Shown here: piece by piece, positions 35,657-45,184 of the stretch
How positions within the stretch are numbered: position 1 is the stretch's first letter
Layout of the letters: every line of letters begins with the position of its first letter
NCBI GenBank assembly: GCA_933228675.1
Contig: OW121743.1
Span: 61,083,639 to 61,147,638 of the forward strand
DNA: 64,000 nt
From: Stomorhina lunata
Lineage: Eukaryota; Arthropoda; Insecta; Diptera; Rhiniidae
Direction: 5' to 3'
Translations under genes and position numbers: made by a program
The notes under the pieces: generated by a model
What the model was told of the DNA's origin: nothing
The model's database searches: none
What the model saw: only the letters and a program-made list of their open reading frames with translations

Positions 35657-36299
35657 ATTAAAAAGGTTTATCAAAATTTGGGACATCAAACATTTAATTA
35701 AAAAGTTTTACTGTAGTGTATTGCACTAAGAATCCCAATTTATTACAATTATTTATTATTGTAATAAATAGTTTTTTGATAAAACCAAAAAATGTTGGTG
35801 GGGAAACCTTTCCTCGACGCGTTTCGATGGTTGGTTAGACCATCTCATCAGGAGGATTATCCCTAATTCTAGACAGAGCGAAAACCTCACATTATGTATA
35901 ATTTGAGGGACTGAATAAATACGAATTATTATTATTGTGTCCAACAAATATCAACATAAAGCGCAGATTATCATCCGAACAGAAACACACAAACATTTTT
36001 CAGTTTTATCATTTCTTTATTTCCCACACTTTTGTTGTTGCTTTGTTGGCGACTAAGACAAAAGTGCTATAAAGGGGGTTCAAAGAAAGATTTAAATAAA
36101 CAAAAGTTTATTTTAAAGCTTGGCACATGTGCAGCCGTATATTTATTAAAAAGGTTTATCAAAATTTGGGACATCAAACATTTAATTAAAAAGTTTTACT
36201 GTAGTGTATTGCACTAAGAATCCCAATTTATTACAATTATTTATTATTGTAATAAATAGTTTTTTGATAAAACCAAAAAATGTTGGTGGGGAAACCTTT
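35657..36299 (-). mobile_element. Hammerhead-ribozyme retroelement, copy A (more than one unit)
   Basis: A 155-bp perfect direct repeat (35657-35811 and 36145-36299, offset 488) flanks a unique segment. On the minus strand the order is post-ribozyme segment, spacer, pre-ribozyme segment, hammerhead motif (35856 down to 35811), post-ribozyme segment. The upstream repeat begins (at 36299) 4 nt downstream of the position equivalent to the ribozyme cleavage site. The spacer and pre-ribozyme parts match the element at 62979-63708 ('aactgaaaaatgtttgt', 'gataatct-cgctttt', 'gaggttttcg-tctgtct'). There is no ORF. It fits a retrozyme-like or Penelope-like nonautonomous element. Confidence 0.75.
35811..35856 (-). 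ncRNA. Hammerhead self-cleaving ribozyme motif, type I (copy A)
   Basis: On the minus strand: stem I 5' strand TCCTC, core CTGATGA, stem II GATGG/CCATC with a 9-nt loop, GAAA, short stem III in ACGCGT, then GTC (predicted cleavage after C, between 35816 and 35815), and stem I 3' strand GAGGA. All invariant core positions of the hammerhead consensus (CUGANGA, GAAA, NUH) are met. This copy has the canonical U at the variable position 7. The very short stem III is like the minimal animal hammerheads. Confidence 0.85.
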
Positions 36300-36412
36300 T
36301 CATTTTCTGAAAAAAGTCACATAATTTGTTACACATAATTTAAGCAAAAAGTGTTGCAGTCGTTTAGGCGTAACTTTTTAATTAAATCGCATTTAAATTT
36401 AAGTTCAAGGAA

Positions 36413-36790
36413 GGTACCTCTAGGACTCGACGATTTGAACCAAAATTAGTTCAGCTCTTTTTTTGGCTCAAGTAATTAACGTGTGCTGAAGTTTTTCAAA
36501 TTCTGTTGAGAATTGCGGCTTATACATTGAAAACAAAAATTCGTGAAAAATGTGGGTTTTAGACAAGTACCCAGGAAGCCAACTGATTTCAACTAAAATT
36601 AGTAACCTCTTTTTAGGATCAACTTATAGAAGTGTGTGAGAATTGCGGATTGCACATTAAGAAGAAAAATATGAAAAAAATGGGTGTCCAAGATAGGTAC
36701 CCCAAGGAATCGACTAATTTTAGCCAAAATTAGAAGAGCTCTTTTTTGAATTAATAAATAGATGTGTGTCGATAGGAAAATATTTCTTAA
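36413..36790 (+). repeat. Three diverged tandem copies of a ~130-155-bp unit
   Basis: Starts near 36413, 36567 and 36696. Each has 'gtacc', then a 'gaatcgac-gatttnaac' block, 'caaaattag', and 'ctctttttt'. The copies also share 'gagaattgcgg' and 'gtgtg'. Strongly diverged, noncoding. Confidence 0.6.
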
Positions 36791-37189
36791 AATTTAAGGG
36801 AAATGCGTGGTATCAGTCCAGTAATAATCGTCTCCTCGACTTCTTCTTCTTCTTCATCTGTTATCCTTGACTCCCAGTGGAGCATAGGGCCTCGACTTAG
36901 TTGTTTATAATTTTTTTAGATTTGATAAAGATTTAATAATTCTTGGCTTGGATTTAGCTCATTAGATGGGCCTGAATCTGGAATCACTAGCGGTATTTGG
37001 CGAAAATCACCGTCTAGGAAAATAAGGTTTCCCATAAGTAATAAGTGTAGATTCTTAAATCCTATAGAATACAGTTGAGGGCTTCCAAAGACTATTTATT
37101 CCGATACATGCTGATTCAGTGGTAGTTTACCGAGTTTTCAAGAAATTTGGTCTTATTTCTTAGGAGTCCAAAAATATTATACATAGACA
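36791..37189. other. No gene seen
   Basis: Mixed-composition DNA with a small 'cttcttcttcttcat' run near 36840. There is no supported coding frame. Confidence 0.35.
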
Positions 37190-37900
37190 GATCTTCAATA
37201 TCAATAGTCAAATAATCAATAAACATTCATCAAACAATCATCTATAAATAATAGAAGAATCACCAAAAAACCATCAAACACTCTTTAAGTACCGGGAAAA
37301 CAATAATTCAACAATCGTTAAATTATCATCTAACAATTTTTAGTCAACCGTGAAACAATTGCCAAACAATCAATAAAAATCATTAAAAAGCTGTCAGTTA
37401 ATCATCGTCAACTATCATCAAACAATCGGGAGTCAGTTAATCATCGTCAACTATCGTCAAACAATCGGCAGTCAATTGCCAGTCAATCATCAATCAAATG
37501 CCAAACAATCATCAAACAGTCGTCAATAATCTAAAAGTCGCCAAGCAATCATCAAACAATCAAAAAATTAAAAAGTCAAACAACCATCAAACAATAATCA
37601 AACTCTTGTCATAAAATCTGTCCTTACATAATTTTTTAACAATCATCAAAGAACCATTACACAAACATCAAACAACCGTAAAACACTCGCCAGTCAGTCA
37701 TGAAACAATTATGGAACAATCATTAAAAATCACTTAACAATTATAACTCAATCATTTAATAATCGTCATACAATCGCCAGTCAATCGTAAAACAAATATC
37801 AAGCGATCATTAAAAATAATCAAACAGTCATCAGTCAATCGTCAATAAATCGCCAAACAACTATCAAACAATCATGAAACAATCGTCAAACAACTACCTT
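37190..37900. repeat. Degenerate short tandem repeat around AACAATCRTCA
   Basis: An imprecise repetition of words such as AAACAATCATC, AACAATCGTCAA and CAGTCAATC, every ~10-20 bp, over about 700 bp. The unit is too degenerate to give one exact period. Composition is C-richer on the plus strand than its surroundings. Noncoding. Confidence 0.6.
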
Positions 37901-38259
37901 ATAATTCCATATCCGTGCAGTTAGTTTCTTACTTTAGATAAATCAAAAAAGTGGACATAGTCAATTTCTTTTTATGTAGAATCCTAAATGGACTAAAAGA
38001 AATTGTTCAAATCGGTCCAGCTATTCTCAACTGATGCAATTTTAAAGAAAAATTAAAAATCTTCCCTGTTTTTCGGTTCCCTTCGGTCCATTCTAAAAAT
38101 ATTTAAAATGCCCAGAACTATCCTATAGTAAGCACATAACCACATTTAAAATTTTAATTTATCCGGTTTAGACGTTATATAAAGGAGTTTTATACCAATT
38201 TGTGGTTTACAATTTTAGCCGTTTATAGAAGTGGTCACTCCCTATATATGGTTATTTTT
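37901..38259. other. No gene seen
   Basis: AT-rich DNA with words like 'tcaaatcggtccagctattctc' and 'tcggttcccttcggtcc', reminiscent of decayed Helentron-like text but with no ends recognised. Confidence 0.3.
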
Positions 38260-38783
38260 TCTTTAGAACATTTTATTATCAAAATTTTGTCTATAGAACA
38301 TTTTTTTATCAAAAATTTTTCTATAGAAAAATTTTTTTATCAAAAATTTTTTATAGAAATTTTTTTTAACAAAAATTTGTTATAGAAAATTTTTTTCTCA
38401 AAAATTTGTCTATAGAACATTTTTTATCAAAAATTTTTCTATGGAAAATTTTTCTATAGAAAATTTTTTATCAAAAATTTTTGTATAGAAAATTTTTTTT
38501 ATCAAAAATGTTTCTATATAAAATTTTTTTATCAAAAATGTTTCTATAGAAATTTTTTTTAACAAAAATTTGTTATAGAAAATTTTTTTCTCAAAAATTT
38601 GTCTATAGAACATTTTTTATCAAAAATTTTTGTATGGAAAATTTTTCATCAAAAATTTTTCTATAGAAAATTTTTTATCAAAAATTTTTGTATAGAAAAT
38701 TTTTTTTATCAAAAATGTTTCTATATAAAATTTTTTTATCAAAAATGTTTCTATAGAAATTTTTTTTAACAAAAATTTGTTAT
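38260..38783. repeat. TTTCTATAGAAA minisatellite, left part of an interrupted array
   Basis: Units of the form CTATAGAAAATTTTTTTATC then AAAAATTT, about 30 bp, with many variants. A compound block recurs about 205 bp apart (TTTGTTATAGAAAATTTTTT near 38375 and 38570). The CR1-like retrotransposon interrupts the same word. Confidence 0.9.
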
Positions 38784-38905
38784 TTTATTTATTTTTATTT
38801 ATTTATTTTTTAGTCTACAGAATTATTCTTACAGACTATTAACAGAATAGTGCACTATAAATGAGTGTTAAATTATATAAGCAATAACAGGTTTTTTGTT
38901 TTTAT

Positions 38906-41626
38906 TTAAACATTAAGGTAAGCTATAATATTTCTTTTAATAAGATAAAGTGGAGATGAATAATCAATAAGTTGATATAAATCATTAAAATTAATAAACA
39001 ACCTTCTTAATGGATCGGCATTTGCATAGTTGGTACTAACGGCTTTAATTTTTATGGGTTGAAAATATCGTGTTGGACGGTTAGGAACTGTGAAGGAGAT
39101 ATTACTTAGCAAAAATTCAGAATTTATATTTCCTTTAATTATGTTGAGTAAAAATGTTACATTTAGCATAATACGTCTACTTTCCAGTGAAGGTAATTTT
39201 ATTAAAGCTAATCTGCTGGCGTAGGAAGGTAAATTTATACATGGATTCCAAGGCAGGCCACGTAGACAGAACAATAAAAATTGCTTTTGAATTGATTCAA
39301 TACGATCAACATAAACATTATAAAATGGGTCCCAAATAACAGAGCCATATTCAAGAATTGGCCTAACCAGGGATGTGAAAAGCAATTTTGTAATGTACGG
39401 GTCAGTGAATTCCTTTGCCCACCGTTTAATAAAAGAAAGAACACCTCTAGCCTTGTTAACCGTCATATTAATATGTGGAGCGAAAGTGAGTTTAGCATCA
39501 AGTATTATGCCCAAGTCTTGAAACGAGTCCACTAATTCCAAAGAATGTTTACCCAAAAAATAAGTCACATCAGCGGCATTATTCCGGTAGAACCTCATAA
39601 GCTTGCATTTGTTTATATTAAGTTCCATTAGATTCAAATCACACCACGTCAGGAAACGATTAAGATCACTTTGAAGGTATATACTATGCGTCGAGTTTTT
39701 GTCGAATGTAAGAAAAATCTTAACATCATCAGCAAACATAAGTATGTTAGAATTTTTTAAAATAGCCGGTAGATCATTCATAAACAAAGAGAAGAGAATT
39801 GGACCAATGTGGCTTCCTTGAGGAACTCCAGAATGTACATTAATGTTTTTCGATAGGCTATTTTTATAGCTAACGTTTTGCCATCTATTATTTAGATAAG
39901 ATCTAAGCCAACAGAGAAACCTGTTGGAAAACCCCATTAATTTAAGCTTTTTTATAAGAAGATCATGGTTAACCTTATCAAAGGCTTTACTAAAATCAGT
40001 ATACACGACATCTGTTTGTTGATTTACAACGAATCCTCGATTTATTACTGTAGTTAAATGTAAGATATTTGTAACAGTTGAACATCCATTTCTGAAACCA
40101 TGCTGATGTTGTGACAATAATGTTGATACATTGTAGGTTAAAGAATTCGTAATCATCTTCTCAAAAAGCTTTGGAATTAAACTAAGTTTTGCGATTCCTC
40201 TATAATTTTTTACATCAGACTTTGCTCCCGATTTAAATAAAGGGATTATGAAAGAAGTTTTGAATTTTTTAGGAAAGTATCCATATTTGATAGATATGTT
40301 GAAAATTATAGATAACGGCATAGATAAACTAGCAGCACAGTTTTTTAATAAGCAGCCAGGTACTCCATCAGGCCCATAGGAAAAAGAAGCATTTAGACGC
40401 TTTAATTGGTTTTCGATTTCAACAGAATCAAGAAGTGGAAGATCAATCAGTTGGTTAGAATTTATTTCATAAGGATACGAATGTGTATTATCATATTTTG
40501 CTTCCGAATATGTTGAAGAAAAAAAATCAGCAAACATGTTGGCAATAGTTTCATCATCATCTGATTCATTATTTAAAAACTTCATAGCAGCCGGAAACTC
40601 ATTAGATCTTCTCTTCGAGTTAACGAAGTTATAAAATGCTTTGGGATTATTTTTAAAATTTTCTTTAATTTTGTTTAAATAGTTATTGTACAGCATAGTA
40701 TTTAAATTATTGTAGTAAGCTCGACAAATAGAGTAATTTGCATAGTCCCATGAGGTGGCAGTTAATTTATATTTTTTAAAAAATTTATTTTTTTTGTTTT
40801 TTAATTTTGAAAGTGATTTGGTGTTCCACGGAGGGCCACTATTGTTAAAGACAGTGCGTTTTGGTATACATATGTCCATTATGGAAAACAGTTTGTTATA
40901 AAATGTATCAACTACAAAATCAATACTAACTGAAGGAGTAGTAGGAATCGAGATTGATAGTAAATTATGCCAATCTATATTCGCAAGATGATTGTTCAGC
41001 ATATTAAAATTCGCTTGTTTAAAGTTATACTTTTTTACATTATCAATTGAACGCGGAGTACGGCCTGGAACAGGAACTGAATAAGTACAGTTGATTTCAA
41101 TTGTCGGATGATACCGATCTTCAGGTGTAGTTAGGGGACAGGAACGAATTATATTGCAATTACTAGGTTCGTTAGTAAATATTAAATCTAGTAATTTATT
41201 ATTGACGTTGAAAACATTATTTATTTGAAAGAGGCATAAATCCATAACATTGTTTAAAAATTCATTAGAGTTTAAAGGTACTATGTTTGGGGTATCAGGT
41301 GGACAATTCCATGAAATTGAGGGTATATTAAAATCACCGAAGATAAATATGTAGTCCACAGAACTCGCTGATTCAACCATATGCTTTATGGCTTCAAAAT
41401 GCCTATCATAAACAGTTTGGTCAGAATAAGGCGGTATATATGAGCAGCTTATAAAAACTTTTTTATTGTTAAGTTTTATTTCTACAGCTATATATTCAAT
41501 ATCATCACCAGAAGAAAATAGTTCGGACGATAAAAGATTGGTGACTGCAATGAGTACACCTCCACCTTTTTTATTTGTTGGTCTATCCATTCTATAAATG
41601 TGGTATCTATTGCACAAGATTTCCAT
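38906..41626 (-). CDS. Retrotransposon ORF2: APE endonuclease and reverse transcriptase
   Basis: 906 residues from the first in-frame Met. The N-terminal part is an apurinic-endonuclease-like domain with GDFN (97-100), LDLIFTN (146-152) and EDRYHP (169-174). RT follows: GPDG (418-421), NYRGIAKLS (474-482), DFSKAFD with the first catalytic Asp (544-550), SGVPQGSHIGP (599-609) and FADD catalytic pair (631-634). A thumb and a C-terminal region come after. The endonuclease clearly starts upstream of this Met: the same frame is open to 41794 and encodes NLIYQNVRGLN and LTETWL, but it contains no ATG, and it overlaps the end of ORF1. Expression may use reinitiation, frameshift or a non-AUG start. 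The role is target nicking and target-primed reverse transcription. No stop breaks the frame. Confidence 0.93.
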   Translation of the reverse strand: MEILCNRYHIYRMDRPTNKKGGGVLIAVTNLLSSELFSSGDDIEYIAVEIKLNNKKVFISCSYIPPYSDQTVYDRHFEAIKHMVESASSVDYIFIFGDFNIPSISWNCPPDTPNIVPLNSNEFLNNVMDLCLFQINNVFNVNNKLLDLIFTNEPSNCNIIRSCPLTTPEDRYHPTIEINCTYSVPVPGRTPRSIDNVKKYNFKQANFNMLNNHLANIDWHNLLSISIPTTPSVSIDFVVDTFYNKLFSIMDICIPKRTVFNNSGPPWNTKSLSKLKNKKNKFFKKYKLTATSWDYANYSICRAYYNNLNTMLYNNYLNKIKENFKNNPKAFYNFVNSKRRSNEFPAAMKFLNNESDDDETIANMFADFFSSTYSEAKYDNTHSYPYEINSNQLIDLPLLDSVEIENQLKRLNASFSYGPDGVPGCLLKNCAASLSMPLSIIFNISIKYGYFPKKFKTSFIIPLFKSGAKSDVKNYRGIAKLSLIPKLFEKMITNSLTYNVSTLLSQHQHGFRNGCSTVTNILHLTTVINRGFVVNQQTDVVYTDFSKAFDKVNHDLLIKKLKLMGFSNRFLCWLRSYLNNRWQNVSYKNSLSKNINVHSGVPQGSHIGPILFSLFMNDLPAILKNSNILMFADDVKIFLTFDKNSTHSIYLQSDLNRFLTWCDLNLMELNINKCKLMRFYRNNAADVTYFLGKHSLELVDSFQDLGIILDAKLTFAPHINMTVNKARGVLSFIKRWAKEFTDPYITKLLFTSLVRPILEYGSVIWDPFYNVYVDRIESIQKQFLLFCLRGLPWNPCINLPSYASRLALIKLPSLESRRIMLNVTFLLNIIKGNINSEFLLSNISFTVPNRPTRYFQPIKIKAVSTNYANADPLRRLFINFNDLYQLIDYSSPLYLIKRNIIAYLNV

Positions 41627-41775
41627 GTTAAAAACATTATCCCTTAGCCATGTTTCAGTTAAAACGATAATATGATAATTAAAATTGTAGCTGTTGGCAA
41701 ATAGTTTAGTTAATTTAGTATTTAGGCCGCGGACATTCTGGTAAATAAGATTAAATTGATCATCGGTATATTTAC

Positions 41776-42783
41776 TTAGTTTTTTGAATTGGTATTATTT
41801 GTAAGGGGAAGGTTAACTACTTTGCTTCTTGTTGAATTGTTATTAATTTTATATTCACGAACAAGTGTATTTGCTGGCCAAAAATCGGGATCAATTATTT
41901 TATTAAACAGTTCAAACGGAACGGTTAGTTTGAATGATGTAATAGTTCTTGGTTCAGAATATTCAAATTTTTTTATAAAAATATCCGGAACATACTTCAA
42001 CTTATATTTTACGTAATTGTTGATATCATCAACGGTTGTCTCGAAAGCAAAACGAGAAATGAAAATAGACTTTCTTGGGGGAATAACAGTAAGTTGAGTC
42101 GGATTATAATAGGCTTGTATAGGAGCAGATGAGTTAAATGCAAAATTAGCTTGTGTTGTAGCAATAGATGAAGTAGATGGAGTTGACGTAGATTGCGAAC
42201 CATCAGAATTAACATTATTGATTGGAGGATTTGGTGGGAGATTATCCTTTGAGTTAGGAGCAGGAGCAATAGAATTTGCAGCAAGGGAATGAATTCGGAC
42301 GTATTTACTGGCTGATTGTTGAACTTGGGGCAAAGGAGTAATTGGTGTTGTTTGTTGATTGCTTTGTGAGCTTTGCAAGATTGGCAATTGAAGAACGGAC
42401 GAGTATGACGAGTTTTCAGATGATATGGTATTAGTCAAATTGCTCGACGAATTACCGGTGTTTAGATCAGTTTTTTTCCTTTTGGGAGAACAGGGTGCCT
42501 TTTCAAATAATTCTTTATATTTTAAAAACTTTTTAGTAAGACAGTTCAGATCGTTGATTATATCATCTAATCCAAGACTTGTATTTTTAAAAAATGAAAA
42601 GAACTCGACATCGAAAACAATACACTTTTTACAACACCAACGTAAACCTTTATCTTCGTGCAGGTTGTCGGCAGTGCGAGGGGCTAAGTCAACGCATTTA
42701 GCATGGTAAACGTCATGACAAAGCCAACAGGCAACATTTGGTTCATCAGATTTAACTCTGCATTTCGGTTTGCAGCAACTCAT
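41776..42783 (-). CDS. Retrotransposon ORF1 protein with PHD-like zinc finger
   Basis: 335 residues. The N-terminus has a cysteine/histidine array C4, C8, C19-x2-C22, H27-x2-C30, C51-x2-C54 preceded by W49. This is the pattern of a PHD finger, a domain known in ORF1 of CR1-clade elements. A Ser/Thr/Asn/Gln-rich, probably disordered middle (about 110-225) follows. A C-terminal domain (about 235-320) has KSIFISRFAFETTVDDINNY and FWPANTLVREYK, typical of insect CR1-like ORF1 proteins and probably RNA-binding. It ends at a stop overlapped by the ORF2 frame. The presumed role is RNA binding and RNP formation for retrotransposition. Confidence 0.85.
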   Translation of the reverse strand: MSCCKPKCRVKSDEPNVACWLCHDVYHAKCVDLAPRTADNLHEDKGLRWCCKKCIVFDVEFFSFFKNTSLGLDDIINDLNCLTKKFLKYKELFEKAPCSPKRKKTDLNTGNSSSNLTNTISSENSSYSSVLQLPILQSSQSNQQTTPITPLPQVQQSASKYVRIHSLAANSIAPAPNSKDNLPPNPPINNVNSDGSQSTSTPSTSSIATTQANFAFNSSAPIQAYYNPTQLTVIPPRKSIFISRFAFETTVDDINNYVKYKLKYVPDIFIKKFEYSEPRTITSFKLTVPFELFNKIIDPDFWPANTLVREYKINNNSTRSKVVNLPLTNNTNSKN

Positions 42784-43472
42784 GTTGGAAAAAAAATATT
42801 GTTTTAGAAGTGAAAATAAATAAAAATTGTTTGTTGGGTAATGATGAATCTTAACAGATTAGGTTGTTATGTCCAGTAAAATAAGTGGTGCTGATCTTAA
42901 ATACAGGAAATAATGGATGAAAAATTAATTTTGAAAATTGTTGCCTTATTCAATTTGATTGGAGTGTAAATTAATTAAATGATTTAAATTAACGGCAAAA
43001 ATTGTTTACTATTAACAAGCAGTGATTATTAAACTGTAAAAAATTTTCACAGTGTTTTTAAAACTACGACAGCTGATAGAATTGAGCGGGCTATGATTTT
43101 TGTTGTTATTATATTTATTTTTATTCTGTTTTGAAATATTATGCTCTTATTTGTTTATTGTTGAGGCTATTATTGTTGTTGTTTTTAAGTTCGTATGAAA
43201 AAAAAAAAATTTTTTTTTTTTATTTTGTACATAAAACAACAAATTGTTTGTGTATTTAATTATTTAGATTTTTTCTATTAAACGATGCAGTAAGTGTTTA
43301 GTTTTTATTATCACCAAAATGTTTATCTAAAAATAGATCGACTTTTTACAATATTATTATTTATAACTTTTAAAAACACTTAAAATTTCACGATAATTGA
43401 GGAACGATTTTGAATGCTAGTTTGATTTAATAAAAGAAGACATCTATTTGAAGACATCTATTTGATTTTATT

Positions 43473-44442
43473 TTATAGAAAATTTTTTTCTCAAAAATTT
43501 GTCTATAGAACATTTTTTATCAAAAATTTTTCTATGGAAAATTTTTCATCAAAAATTTTTCTATAGAAAATTTTTTATCAAAAATTTTTGTATAGAAAAT
43601 TTTTTTATCAAAAATGTTTCTATAGAAAAATTTTTTTTATCAAAATTATTTCTATAGAAAATTTTTTTATCAAAAATTTTTTATAGAAATTTTTTTTAAC
43701 AAAAATTTTTCTATAGAAAATTTTTTTATCAAAAATTTGTCTACAGAACATTTTTTACCAAAAATTTTACTATGGAAAATTTTTCATCAAAAATTTTTCT
43801 ATAGAAAATTTTTTATCAAAAATTTTTGTATAGAAAATTTTTTTATCAAAAATTTTTCAATAAAAAATTTTTTTATCAAACATTTTTCTATAGCAAATTT
43901 TTTTGTCAAAAATGTATCTATATAAAATTTTTTTATCAAAAATGTTTCTATAGAAATTATTTTTATCAAAAATTTTTTTATAGAAAATTTTTTTATCAAA
44001 AATTTGTCTATAGAACATTTTTTATCAAAAATTTTTCTATAGAAAATTTGTTATCAAAAATTTTTGTATGGAAAATTTTTCATCGAAAATGTTTCTATAG
44101 AAAATTTGTTATCAAAAATTTTTGTATAGAAAATTTTTTTATCAAAAATGTTTCTATATAAAATTTTTTTTATCAGAAATGTTTCTATAGAAATTTTTTT
44201 ATCAAAAATTTTTTTATAGAAAATTTTTTTATCAAAAATTTTTCTATAGAACATTTTTTATCAAAAATTTTTCTATTGAAAATTTTTCTATAGAAAATTT
44301 TTTATCAAAAATTTTTGTATAGAAAATTTTTTTATCAAAAATTTTTGTATGGAAAATTTTTCTATAGAAAATTTGTTATCAAAAATTTTTGTATAGAAAA
44401 TTTTTTTATCAAAAATTTTTCTATAGAAAATTTTTTTACAAA
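43473..44442. repeat. TTTCTATAGAAA minisatellite, right part of the interrupted array
   Basis: Continues the array split by the retrotransposon: CTATAGAAAATTTTTTTATC plus AAAAATTT units of about 30 bp, with variants GTATAG, CTATGG and CTATAT. Frames of 60-110 codons in it (for example 43826-44161) are repeated Phe/Tyr/Lys words from the repeat, not genes. Confidence 0.93.
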
Positions 44443-44598
44443 AAGAAGTGTATTTGCATTTGATCCCAAACCTGTTACATTTATTTATTAATGTAACAGA
44501 TCAATTTATTGATAAAAAGCCAAAAAATGTTTGCGGAGAAACCAAATTCCTCGACGCGTTTCGATGGTTGGTTAAGCCATCTCTTCAGGAGGATTATT
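44443..44598 (-). mobile_element. Hammerhead retroelement fragment, copy B
   Basis: On the minus strand it holds the hammerhead motif and the ~105-bp segment after it, including the CTGTTACATT/AATGTAACAG hairpin and 'tttgggatcaaatgcaaata'. The region before the ribozyme is cut off after 'ataatcc' and replaced by array sequence. Both sides are minisatellite. Confidence 0.75.
44548..44593 (-). ncRNA. Hammerhead self-cleaving ribozyme motif, type I (copy B)
   Basis: Minus strand: TCCTC, CTGAAGA, GATGG-loop-CCATC, GAAA, CGCGTC, GAGGA. The core is intact, with A at the variable position 7. Predicted cleavage is after the C at 44553. Identical in sequence to copies at 49252, 63090 and 63554. Confidence 0.85.
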
Positions 44599-44604
44599 AT
44601 TTGT

Positions 44605-45060
44605 TATTTTTTGAGAAAATTTTTTTATCAAAAATTTGTCTATAGAACATTTTTTATCAAAAATTTTTCTATGGAAAATTTTTCATCGAAAATTTTTCTA
44701 TAGAAAATTTGTTACCAAAAATTTTTGTATAGAAAATTTTTTTATCAAAAATGTTTCTATATAAAATTTTTTTATCAAAAATGTTTCTATAGAAATTTTT
44801 TTTATCAAAAATTTTTCTATAGAACATTTTTTATCGAAAATTTTTCTATGGAAAATTTTTCATCAAAAATTTTTCTATAGAAAATTTTTTATCAAAAATT
44901 TTTCTATGGAAAATTTTTCATCAAAAATTTTTCTATGGAAAATTGTTCATCAAAAATTTTTCTATGGAAAATTTTTCATCAAAAATTTTTGTATAGAAAA
45001 TTTTTTTATCAAAAATTTTTCTATAGAAAATTTTTCTGTCAAAACAGATCTGAAAAATTT
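44605..45060. repeat. TTTCTATAGAAA minisatellite, continuing
   Basis: The same unit family resumes after the hammerhead fragment and fades into diverged units near 45060-45180. Confidence 0.88.
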
Positions 45061-45184
45061 TTGATATAGAAATATTTTAATCGGAAATTTTTAAAGAAAA
45101 CTATTTTTTAAATTTTCTATAAAATATTATTTTTATCGAACAATTTTCCAAAGAGAAATATTTTTATTAAACATTTCTCTATCA

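Larger units (their letters stand above)
38784..43472 (-). mobile_element. Near-complete CR1-like non-LTR retrotransposon
   Basis: About 4.69 kb on the minus strand. It has a ~690-bp 5' region, ORF1, ORF2, a ~120-bp 3' region and an (AAAT)n-type 3' tail (seen as TTTATTTATTTTTATTTATT on the plus strand). It sits inside a minisatellite array. A TTAT at 38780-38783 is repeated at 43473-43476, and removing the element plus one TTAT regenerates the array word found at 38570. Both ORFs are open, so the insertion looks recent. A 14-bp duplication (GAAGACATCTATTT twice, 43437-43463) lies near the 5' end. Confidence 0.88.

Noticed and set aside
35657..36299. LTR retrotransposon with 155-bp LTRs
   Set aside because: There is no TG...CA ends, primer binding site or polypurine tract. 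The repeat structure is better explained by more than one unit of the hammerhead element.
36960..37026. Short plus-strand reading MGLNLESLAVFGENHRLGK as an exon
   Set aside because: Only 19 codons, with no splice-site support and no recognised family.
42425..42709. Frames antisense or frame-shifted to the retrotransposon (41789-42016, 42009-42284, 42425-42709, 39235-39444)
   Set aside because: Shadows of ORF1/ORF2 with no domains of their own.
43826..44161. 111-codon open frame, and similar frames at 38200-38613, 43737-44254, 61298-61513, 61972-62334, 62282-62860 and 63737-63934
   Set aside because: All consist of repeated Phe/Lys/Ile/Tyr words read from the TTTCTATAGAAA minisatellite. They exist in several frames and both strands, so they follow from the unit, not from coding selection.
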